In this document: in pieces, positions 58,401 through 64,000 of the stretch
Numbering within the stretch: position 1 is the first letter of the stretch
How the letters are laid out: every line of letters begins with the position of its first letter
Origin: Rhyzopertha dominica
Lineage: Eukaryota > Arthropoda > Insecta > Coleoptera > Bostrichidae
Direction: 5' to 3'
Length of the DNA: 64,000 bases
NCBI GenBank assembly: GCA_025024175.1
Contig: QCXZ01000045.1
Coordinates: 3,288,649 to 3,352,648, forward strand
Made by a program: the position numbers and the translations under genes
The notes under the pieces: model-generated
The model's input: only the letters and a program-made list of their open reading frames with translations
The model's database searches: none
What the model was told of the DNA's origin: nothing

Positions 58401-60165
58401 CAGATGGCATTGCCATCCTAAATTCTTACTTTCATCATACCATTGCTTTGGTATATAAGCAAAACCAGTTCTATGCCGTGTTGTCTACACTAGACCTAAA
58501 CTGCACTGATGAGCTGTAATGACAGCGAAATAGTACTATCTGCAGTTGGTTGAGGTGTAGACAACACAGTATAGACATGCATTTTACTATTGCCTTGGTT
58601 TAACTTGCATTTATGTCTATTGCAATTAGACAGTGCAGTTGATTATATAATTATTTATGAAGTGTTTTAATCGAGACATCTGCAACTTTTATATTTCTAA
58701 ATATTTTGGAAAATTTTTTAGAATGTGCTGAGTATACACAATATTTATTCAAATATTTATTGCAATTGAACATATACACTTATTTTTCAGTGCAGTTGAC
58801 ATAGACTTAATAGATACCCCAATGCACTCTATGGTTTGTTATTCCTATACTTAGGTCAATTAATTTGATAGCATCATCTATGATTAGTTGCCTCTAATGT
58901 TTTTCAAAAATTGAGTTCAGAAACTGTATTCTTTAAATGACCATTCAAGAGGAAGTATAATGGTATCAAGTCCATCTATTCAGGAGCTGCCATTTAAAAA
59001 CTCTGGCTCTTGGATAAAACATAATATGGAGGCACTCCATATTGTTAACATTTTAACTCATACATGTAATAGTCGTCATTTTCTATTATTTATATAAATG
59101 TTAATTCAACGTAATTTTGTAACAATTTCAAATACATTTTTACAGTTAGATTGCCAGACAGGAAAAATCCAACAATATGAACGCAAAAAATAACTGCCCT
59201 GATTCTAAACACTCTTCACTAATTTCGTCATGATCATCTTATGGGTTTAGAATAGAATATCAGTTAAAGAAATAAGTTTTGACAAATACAATTGTCAATT
59301 TTGTAGATATTTCGCAGTTAACACCAAAAATTATGTTAAAATAAGGGTTCTACTGGTAAACACTATTTATTAAAAAAACACAAAGACTAATGGACAATAA
59401 TATGAGCTGAACAATTAGCTTAAATCTTCTAGCCACTTTAGTAGGAAAAACCAATTAAGAATTTAAAAACCGCATCTGATACGGAAGTCTCAAACAAACT
59501 TTTATAAAGTTACAAATTTGGTGAATTGATAGGTTCATTACAATATTCCCTAACAGCTGACAGTTATTTTCAATCCACAATATCTGTACAGTAACACACA
59601 ACTTATTTTGCAACCACATAATTCCATCATGTACGTTGAACTCACATTAATCATGTTCTTTTCTTTTGCAGTATGGAACTCCATGACTGAGGGCCATGAA
59701 ATGATGAAAACCAGCCCTCCGAAACAACAAAGAAGTACAACAACCTCCAAACCGAACAACATCGACGATGAAAGCTTCAGTGACAACACATTTGGTTCTC
59801 TAGGGGAAGCTTCCGCCAAAATCGATAATGTCTATCGTGTTCCTCCACCTAAAGACTTTGTGTACCCCAACTCAATCCAAGAGAGGCCCCTCGAGAGTTA
59901 CCAGACTGGAAATGCACTGTACGTCTACCCAAAAAATTCAATTTCAAACGAAAAGAGAACTACTACTTTTGTGAGGATGCCATCCACGACTTTGACACCT
60001 CCACCTCTTCCAATAAGAAGACAGCAAGAATTCCAAGAAGGACCACTTATTGTTAGGGTTTACCCCGATGGCAGACCCGTTAAAGACCCTGAACAAAACC
60101 TCGTGCCACAAGACGAAGACTTGAGGCAGTACATGTTGGCTAAAGTTAAACTTCCAGAGTATTAG
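43344..60165 (+). CDS. Reg-5: Secreted protein resembling rhythmically expressed gene 5 protein (Reg-5), three coding exons
   Basis: Joining 43344-43445, 48058-48229 and 59672-60165 gives 255 residues with no phase conflict. Residues 1-18 or so form a signal peptide (KATAAVILCVSALVG). The mature N-terminus SSIPMWEYLTKDEK continues into a helical domain with two cysteines (FCEFSEMDNCKDEL) and DPYQRGAN. A Thr/Pro/Gln-rich linker follows, then a C-terminal region with VRVYPDGRPV and DEDLRQYMLAKV. From memory of the family, IPMWE..L...EKM, DPYQRGA and the PDG motif match insect Reg-5, a clock-cycling secreted protein of unknown biochemical function. Introns of 4.6 and 11.4 kb are full of transposons. 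No frame damage is seen. The splice assembly is firm; the family name is less so. Confidence 0.8.
44440..44760 (-). pseudogene. Mariner/Tc1-like transposase remnant, catalytic region
   Basis: The - strand gives YHIQLLQELPEEDYVLRMQFCEW, then NYVLFSDEN with the second catalytic aspartate, and a sequence near SQSTYGA where QSVNVWAG-type text is usual. This is the middle of a DDE transposase whose N-terminal helix-turn-helix type matches the scrap at 23326-23595. Stops and frameshifts are present. It lies antisense in intron 1. Confidence 0.6.
46500..46920 (+). pseudogene. Mariner-type transposase remnant, C-terminal half
   Basis: Across frame changes: SPRPQNFRVHR (46545-46580), a block resembling VLASVFFxxD, LFLQDNNAPVP (46718-46750, the DNAP/H region), then DRPPYSSY (46798-46820), in place of the mariner HPPYSPDL motif, and the final FFT-rich tail. 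It has an N and several stops. A dead mariner copy in intron 1, different from the fragment at 44440. Confidence 0.65.
48058..48229 (+). CDS. Reg-5: Exon 2 of the Reg-5-like gene
   Basis: Preceded by a T-rich tract and TTGTAG, ends before GTAAGT. Its 172 nt give 57 residues plus one base (phase 1), which combines with TA of exon 3 to encode Ile. It carries the two-cysteine helical domain and DPYQRGAN. Confidence 0.88.
49407..49829 (+). pseudogene. LINE reverse-transcriptase C-terminal fragment
   Basis: In shifting frames the sequence gives VYVHPHLAYLNSIWQ and TLQNKXIKIIHNLKY, the post-polymerase region of Jockey/CR1-type LINEs. It includes several N bases (49641, 49677, 49737, 49760, 49782). 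The upstream part is degraded. Not functional. Confidence 0.5.
49880..50990 (+). pseudogene. PLE remnant: reverse-transcriptase core and linker
   Basis: Across stops: VILSLDVANLFGNI (about 49925), GCAMGSKLSPVISQCIMDYL (about 50130-50185), KFVDDIILSIPEN (50220-50265, catalytic aspartates kept), FRIENERNFSVPFLDTL, then the linker FLIQNSYPKSVIRKIL (50540-50590). The GIY-YIG region is only faintly visible after 50760. The linker is closely similar to the remnant at 986-1680, so the two likely belong to one family and together span most of the protein. Multiple frame breaks make it inactive. A weak GTCGAAAGCTT near 51200 may be its hammerhead tail. Confidence 0.75.
51290..51900. other. CpG-rich intronic block of unknown origin
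   Basis: 51540-51870 is noticeably richer in G+C and CpG than its surroundings, and two + strand frames of 72-80 codons cross it without resemblance to a family I know. It may be a conserved regulatory block or an unrecognised element. Confidence 0.3.
52285..52641 (+). mobile_element. Hammerhead retrozyme insertion, copy 4
   Basis: A 357-bp insert between 14-bp duplications AATTTTGAAGAATG (52271-52284 and 52642-52655). The first part (to about 52401) is inverted and carries a complete - strand ribozyme. The second part is direct and starts at CTGCAGTTGG next to the ribozyme cleavage site. The two form a 40-bp perfect inverted repeat around a loop of about 100 bp. The insert ends CCTAAATTCTC. 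Confidence 0.92.
52289..52394 (-). ncRNA. Type I hammerhead ribozyme, complete
   Basis: - strand: CTGATGA (complement of 52352-52358), stem II GCTGT-AATG-ACAGC, GAAA, stem III ATAG-TA-CTAT, cleavage-site C at 52324, and stem I AACTGCA/TGCAGTT with outer helix TGTCTACAC/GTGTAGACA. The next direct segment begins immediately past the cleavage-site sequence of a second monomer. Confidence 0.9.
53046..53145 (+). repeat. Two tandem units of about 54 bp with GGTCGGCCGTC
   Basis: GGGTTTTACAGCTTGATGG and GGGTTTTTACAATCTTATGG each lead into GGTCGGCCGTC and TAAACTA. A third, shorter TCGGCCGT appears at about 53166. The units lie about 500 bp from the transposase fragment at 53669 and could be terminal repeats of that element; this is not proven. 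Confidence 0.6.
53669..54065 (-). pseudogene. DDE transposase remnant (IS630/Tc1-type endonuclease domain)
   Basis: The - strand encodes PPNSVIVMDNASYHLEQLG (about 54035-53980), with the second catalytic aspartate in VMDNASYH. Over a frame change it continues IIRLLPYHCIYNPIETICGQLK (53840-53770), where the third acidic residue is the E of NPIE. A frameshift near 53910 separates the two parts, and the first catalytic aspartate is not visible. It belongs to the DDE_3-type group found in many insect DNA transposons. Antisense in intron 2. Confidence 0.65.
55371..55640 (+). pseudogene. LINE reverse-transcriptase scrap with internal deletion
   Basis: SLRSFDVVNHSFLVAKLDKLG (55375-55440) corresponds to the DxxxAFDxVxH palm motif of Jockey-like LINEs and is followed by TQGSNLSPSC (the PQGSxLSP motif). 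A stop follows, and then FLIYNNNALKANINKCEVVTF (about 55565-55630), i.e. the sequence jumps past the YADD motif. A heavily deleted copy. Confidence 0.55.
57404..57509 (-). ncRNA. Type I hammerhead ribozyme, complete (antisense to the next three)
   Basis: Mirror copy of the ribozyme at 57768-57873. All core elements are present on the - strand, with cleavage-site C opposite G57439. Confidence 0.93.
57768..57873 (+). ncRNA. Type I hammerhead ribozyme, complete
   Basis: AACTGCA (57797-57803) pairs with TGCAGTT (57839-57845) as lower stem I. CTGATGA is 57804-57810, stem II GCTGT/ACAGC encloses AATG, GAAA is 57825-57828, stem III is ATAG-TA-CTAT, and the cleavage-site C is 57838 (an AUC triplet). 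An internal loop (TAGACCTA against GGTTGAG) leads to an outer helix of up to 21 bp with one mismatch (57768-57788 with 57853-57873). Every base required for catalysis is present. The loops of stems I and II are where tertiary contacts form in known type I hammerheads. Confidence 0.95.
58119..58224 (+). ncRNA. Type I hammerhead ribozyme, complete
   Basis: Identical in arrangement to the ribozyme 351 bp upstream; cleavage-site C at 58189. Cleavage here and at 57838 would release a 351-nt monomer with 5'-OH and 2',3'-cyclic phosphate ends, suitable for RtcB-type ligation into a circle. Confidence 0.95.
58470..58575 (+). ncRNA. Type I hammerhead ribozyme, complete
   Basis: Third direct ribozyme, cleavage-site C at 58540, just before the end of the insert. 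The outer helix contains one change (ACAAC in place of ACAGC). Confidence 0.93.
59672..60165 (+). CDS. Reg-5: Exon 3 (last coding exon) of the Reg-5-like gene
   Basis: Acceptor TTCTTTTGCAG, then 494 nt to a TAG stop at 60163-60165. It encodes WNSMTEGHEMM, the Thr/Pro-rich linker, YRVPPPKDFVYP, a QEFQEGPLIVRVYPDGRPV block and the C-terminal YMLAKVKLPEY. Confidence 0.9.
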
Positions 60166-61128
60166 AGAGCTTCGAACTAATAGATGTTTAAGTTTTAGTC
60201 TCCTTGAATAGCGTTAGAAACGTGGTGTTTGTAAAATAACATGTCTACTACATATTCCAAAACATGTTTCCGAAAATGTAATGTTTAGATTGATTATCCA
60301 TTATATAAACTGGTATTCCTGATTGCTATTTACGATACAAGAATATGAACACCATGTTTGAACGATATTGTGATGTGATATAGATTGATATTAATATCTG
60401 TTTAAGTTATTTATTATTTAATGAGAGTGTGTTTGTTATGTAATATTTATGTGTGAATGCTATTTTGTAGTAAATATTTATATCACTTGAGCACGATAAG
60501 GATTTTGAAACTACATACCTACAAATTGTTATTTTTAATCATCGTGAGGTGATGTAAGTATTCCAGATTTGCTGGAAAATTTGTTGTATATAAATGATGG
60601 GCGACGTGTTTTTGTATCCTACTTTTGTATTTAATTAAAATGACATGCTTGATAATCGTTTTTGTTACTATTCCACTCCATTTTTACAAAATACAACTCA
60701 ACAAGCCTTAGACAAAAAACGTCATTTGAATGACATCTTACAAGTTTTTATTGTATGTTCAACCAGTGGATCTAAAGAAATGCACTATCGGTAATTTTGC
60801 AGTATTGAAATAGTACTACAATATTCCGTAACTGAAGTTGGAAAAACTACTACTGCTAATAAGAACTGTGGAAACTTATTATTTTTATATATTTATATAA
60901 ACCATAAAGGTTCTTTCATACCACCAGAAAGAACCCAAAAAAATCATTGACTCTTGTAGTTGTCATGCAGTTTGACTTACACGGCAAAAAAGCACTATAA
61001 CTGTAATACTCTAAAAGTAATACCTACTACAGAAATTAAAGTAAAAAGTAGCTACCTCTGAGATATATTTGGCCATAGTTGTACTTTAAATAATGTAAAA
61101 TCTGTGGATTTTAAAGTTACTTGAGAAG
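60166..61128 (+). other. 3' UTR of the Reg-5-like gene and intergenic DNA
   Basis: Non-coding. The UTR probably runs to the polyadenylation signal at 60634; beyond that I recognise nothing until the LINE scrap. Confidence 0.5.
60634..60639 (+). terminator. Candidate polyadenylation signal ATTAAA
   Basis: ATTAAA, the commonest variant signal, about 470 bp after the stop codon. No AATAAA was found earlier in the UTR. A T-rich stretch follows within about 20 bp. Confidence 0.4.
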
Positions 61129-61488
61129 ATGGAAGAATTTCAGATACCCACCAAACTCATAAATCTGATGAAAATGACTTTAGAGGTTACAAGAAGCAGA
61201 GTTACAGAAGGAGGAACATTTTCTAATGAATTTGATATAAAAACTGGTCTTAGACAAGCAGATCTAATGTCAATGCTGCTATTTAACATTGCATTGGAAG
61301 CGATTATGAAAGATAGTCAGCTAAACAAGACAGGAAGTATTATGTACAAAGATCATCAGGTTGTAGCTTACGCTGATGATGTCACAATAATAGCAAGAGA
61401 CAAAGGTACATTGGCAAAAGCGGCAAGTAAACTAATTTCAGCTGCAAAGAAAATGGAACTCCAAATAAATGGAGAAGTCAGTTCATGA
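61129..61488 (+). pseudogene. LINE reverse-transcriptase fragment
   Basis: One open block of 119 residues contains GLRQADLMSMLLFNIALEAIM, matching G.RQGD.LS.LLFN.ALE, and VVAYADDVTIIARD with the catalytic YADD. It ends in SAAKKMELQINGE, the region just after the palm. It has no flanking endonuclease or C-terminal domain and stops at 61486-61488. A truncated non-LTR element, of a type different from the LINE at 11960-15883. Confidence 0.65.
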
Positions 61489-62587
61489 GAATAGGAATGG
61501 GGGAAGCAGTGGCATACCCAGAAAATTGGGCAGTGGGGGTTGATGTCTACTGTGGGAGGGGAGAAAGAACAGCAACACTGTATATTTCTCAAATATCGCT
61601 TGATATCTCAGTTTCTAGAATGTTTTCTTATTTTTTTTTAAAGTGATCCTTCATGGGCTGGGAAGTGTCTAAAACAGAACCCACAATATGCGCATGCCAC
61701 TGTGTAACATGCGTTATAAATCACACTACTCTGCCCTGTGCCATGTAGATATCTGCTAAGGGGACATTAGGTCCTTTGCAATGAATGTTGTTTGAATTCG
61801 TTATCACATGACAGTCTAAAGTCTATATTTGTGCCGAGGATTTGGCACAGGTACTATTTTTTCGTTTTCCATGTCAGTCAATTTCCAATGGTGTAATTTT
61901 CATTTCATTATCAAATGAACTCGAACATGTGAAAATTACGTCACTGGAAACGCCACTGTTTTTATACTTTGCACAGGATAATGCACGGCACAGATGCCAT
62001 TCGACAATGTACCTACTACTAAACATAGCTTAAAGGAAAGGAAACAATCAAAAAATAGTGTATAATTAAATGATAATGTGCACCAAAATTCAAATCTTCA
62101 ATAAAAATATAATAAAAACAGATTTTTTGGCATTTTAAGATTCAAATATTTTAATGGGGAGGACTAAAACAAAAAATTCTGTGAGGACTTTTCCTAAAAT
62201 ATCTTCTAGGACACCCCCTTCATATATTCTAACATCATTATAATATGCCCTTTATATTAATGGATCAATATAATTTGCTCTTTATTGAATGTATTAAATG
62301 ATCCAAAGTATTGACATCTTCATTATAGCATTACTATCGCCAATTAAAACCGAAACTAGACTAGAATTATAGTTTAAAACTAACAATAAAAGTAATAAAT
62401 AATTATCAATGACTTAAATGTTCTTTATTATATCACTATAACAATTTAAAAAAATTATGGGTTTTAAAGATATTAACAACATATTGAACCTAAATAATAT
62501 GACAACAACATTATAAATAAACACTGAACACACATGTAAGTGAGAAAAACAGAATATCATAATTACAAAAAAATAAATTACATCTTT
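61489..62587. other. Intergenic DNA between convergent genes
   Basis: No recognisable coding or repeat structure. It lies beyond the 3' end of RAD54 and downstream of the LINE scrap. Confidence 0.4.
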
Positions 62588-62740
62588 TTATTCACTGTAG
62601 TCAGAATCACCGGTGTCATCCTTTTCATCATATTCAGGATCATCTTCCTCTTCAACTTTTGGTTTTACTTCCTGACAAGCAGACTTTTGATGGAAAACAA
62701 ATGATATGTATTTTGACATGTCCCAAATTTGTTTAAGTAC
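62588..62740 (-). CDS. RAD54L: RAD54 terminal exon
   Basis: Acceptor TTTTCAG, 50 codons plus TAA. It encodes the last helix ending FVFHQKS and an acidic tail ([14 protein letters not shown]). AATAAA on the - strand overlaps the stop codon, so the real polyadenylation site may lie further left. Confidence 0.93.
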   Translation of the reverse strand, partial: VLKQIWDMSKYISFVFHQKSACQEVKPKVEEEDDPEYDEKDDTGDSDYSE

Positions 62741-63521
62741 CTGAAAATATATTCAACCCTTGAAACTTGCAAATTACAAATAAACTAAAACAAATCCCAA
62801 AATCAAATTATATTGTATGTATACATTTTTCAGTTTCCTTACATAAACTAAGATACCTACATACTTGACAGTCAAGTTGAAAAAACTTTTGCTTACCATA
62901 TCTGCCAGAGCATTGGTCTTACTCCAACAGTGATACCAGTTAGCCAAATCTGAAGTGCAATCAGCATCATCAGGTGGATTTTTGACCTGAATCTTATTTA
63001 TGCACCTTGTACACTTCAACTTGGCGTGAGTATCAGATTCGGTGTTCTCCAATTTAAAAAGATCTCGTAACTCGGCAACACTGAAGTGCCGTAATGTGTC
63101 CTCATTATTGTCAACCACTGTTGAGCTCAAAGCCTTCTTGTGTGCCTGTCTTTGGAATATCTTTTCTTCTATTGTACCAGTCTACAAAACATTTAATCAA
63201 TTTAATTTTAACTGTCATAATTTTAACCATGCTTCACCTATAAAAAAAAATCTACTTACCGCTAAAAATCTATAAATAAAGCAAGGTTTCTTTTGCCCAT
63301 CTCGCCACACTCTGGCCATAGCCTGGTCATCGTTGNCTNGATTCCANTCAGGATCAAACATTACAAGTCGATTTGCACCGATCAGATTCAGACCGCAACC
63401 TCCTGCCTTAGAACTTAACATAAATATGAATTCCTGTGATTCTGGGTTGTTAAAGCTTTCGACAACTTTTGCACGTTTCTTGATTGTCATCGATCCATCT
63501 AGTCTTACATATGAATAACCC
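62588..63521 (-). CDS. RAD54L: DNA repair and recombination protein RAD54, last three exons
   Basis: RAD54 is a nuclear SNF2-family ATPase that moves along double-stranded DNA and assists RAD51 in strand exchange during homologous recombination. Three exons on the - strand (63521-63260, 63181-62897, 62740-62588) join in phase. They encode [17 protein letters not shown], then helicase motif V ([16 protein letters not shown]), motif VI ([11 protein letters not shown]), [11 protein letters not shown] and [11 protein letters not shown]. The C-terminal zinc motif follows (CTRC, DCTSDL, WYHC). The protein ends in SFVFHQKS and an acidic tail, finishing at TAA 62588-62590. Order and motifs match RAD54L (Drosophila okra) rather than other SNF2 proteins. 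Three N bases fall in motif V-VI sequence (63336-63348). Upstream exons lie beyond the window. Confidence 0.95.
62897..63181 (-). CDS. RAD54L: RAD54 penultimate exon
   Basis: Acceptor TTTTGTAG, donor GTAAGC, 95 complete codons in phase 0. It begins [17 protein letters not shown] and holds the C-terminal zinc-binding motif. Confidence 0.95.
63260..63521 (-). CDS. RAD54L: RAD54 exon with helicase motifs V and VI
   Basis: Acceptor TTTTTCTAG, donor GTAAGT. The first base completes a codon from the upstream exon, and the remaining 87 codons read through to CFIYRFLA. Contains [11 protein letters not shown] and ARVWRDGQ. Confidence 0.95.
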
Positions 63522-64000
63522 CTAGAAAAATAATCGTTCTTTAAAAGCTGTTTTCAATTATCACATGCTAATAATTGAGAAGCCTTTTTCGAAAAATAAT
63601 ACACTTATTATTTGTTGTAACCTCCATTCTGTTTGCTTCTGATTATAATTAATTATAATAAGTGCCTGTTTATTAATAGTTTTAGGTCAACTTATGTGCA
63701 ATAACCATTAAGAAAAAATTTTAATACAGCTAGAATCCACTTAATTGTATAGCGATTCTTATGTTAGAAGAACTATGTTTTTACTTTATAAAGGTTTTCT
63801 TAAATCTCAATACCCTCTCTACCAAACTTATCTTTGTTTCTATTATACCGGAAAGGCACACCGATAGAATAGATGGAAGATAGAAAGTGCTATTTTAGTG
63901 CATATGGTTTGTATCCTTTCATAAGAAGGTGCCATGACATAATTCAAACATGGATAACTTCATAGTNCTATAATTGTTTGTATATGTTTAGGTGCAGAAT
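63522..64000 (-). other. RAD54 intron, partial
   Basis: No further exon is visible before the window ends. AT-rich, nothing recognised. Confidence 0.6.

Larger units (their letters stand above)
57196..58583 (-). mobile_element. Hammerhead retrozyme insertion, copy 5: tandem array with giant palindrome
   Basis: A 1388-bp insert between TTACTATTGCCTTG duplications (57182-57195 and 58584-58597). Read on the - strand it starts TAAAATGCATGTCTATA and ends CCTAAATTCTTACTTT, the family termini. 57196-57627 is the mirror image of 57650-58081 with a 22-bp spacer. From 57650 rightwards monomers repeat every 351 bp (ribozyme cleavage sites 57838, 58189, 58540). Units are nearly identical, so the insertion is recent. 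It has four complete ribozymes and no credible protein gene. Confidence 0.95.
48230..59671 (+). other. Intron 2 of the Reg-5-like gene
   Basis: An 11.4-kb intron with GTAAGT donor and TTCTTTTGCAG acceptor. It contains a LINE fragment, a PLE remnant, two retrozyme insertions, a DDE transposase fragment and a second LINE scrap. 48230-49400, 51000-52270, 52660-53040, 54070-55370, 55640-57180 and 58600-59670 hold nothing I can name; 51540-51870 is unusually CpG-rich for the region. Confidence 0.75.

Noticed and set aside
57196..58583. Retrozyme array as an ordinary satellite or MITE
   Set aside because: Insertions have 12-17 bp duplications and a common 3' end at dispersed sites, and the repeated unit contains a complete hammerhead with compensatory changes. 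Neither a satellite nor a DNA transposon explains this.
1..64000. CRISPR arrays, operons, bacterial genes, tRNA or rRNA genes
   Set aside because: The window is clearly eukaryotic (spliced RAD54, insect transposons). I saw no array of spaced repeats of CRISPR type, and no tRNA or rRNA sequence that I could recognise by eye.

Overview
The window is nuclear DNA of an insect or closely related arthropod. It is AT-rich and gene-poor, with long introns and many decayed transposable elements. Two host genes lie at the right end. One, on the + strand (43344-60165, three coding exons), encodes a small secreted protein resembling insect rhythmically expressed gene 5 (Reg-5). The other, on the - strand (62588 to at least 63521, three terminal exons), is the DNA-repair translocase RAD54 (RAD54L/okra). 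They are convergent, about 2.4 kb apart. The rest is mobile-element sequence or DNA in which I recognise nothing.

The most notable system is a family of small non-coding retroelements (retrozymes) built on a 351-bp monomer with a complete type I hammerhead ribozyme. Five insertions are present (11220-11502, 22356-22618, 25356-26138, 52285-52641, 57196-58583). Each is bounded by a 12-17 bp target-site duplication. Four consist of an inverted 5' part joined to a direct 3' part and share the same two termini. Ribozyme helices differ between copies by compensatory changes, and the youngest insertion contains an 886-bp near-perfect palindrome. Monomeric circular RNA of about 351 nt is the predicted product. 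Separate hammerhead-like motifs occur by Penelope-like element (PLE) remnants (about 1990, 36300, 36850, 40730), so both hammerhead lineages coexist with a plausible source of reverse transcriptase.

Layout: 1-3422, interspersed repeat A, a PLE remnant and a second A copy. 3423-9327, a complete young Ty3/Gypsy element on the - strand with 441-bp LTRs differing at one base and a TACA target duplication. 9328-10445, a third A copy in inverse orientation. 10920-16930, an old Gypsy (gag, late pol, 3' LTR) with a retrozyme in gag and a PHD-finger LINE in the middle. 16930-23330, mostly unrecognised, with a foldback element. 23330-27420, transposase, PLE and LINE fragments, including a nest of LINE, repeat A and retrozyme. 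27420-43200, several inverted-repeat elements, two PLE remnants and PLE-type hammerheads. 43210-60640, the Reg-5-like gene, whose introns hold mariner/Tc1, PLE and LINE fragments and two retrozyme insertions. 61129-61490, a LINE reverse-transcriptase scrap. 62588-64000, the RAD54 3' end.

All assignments come from reading translations and repeats by eye. No database search, folding program or RNA evidence was available.
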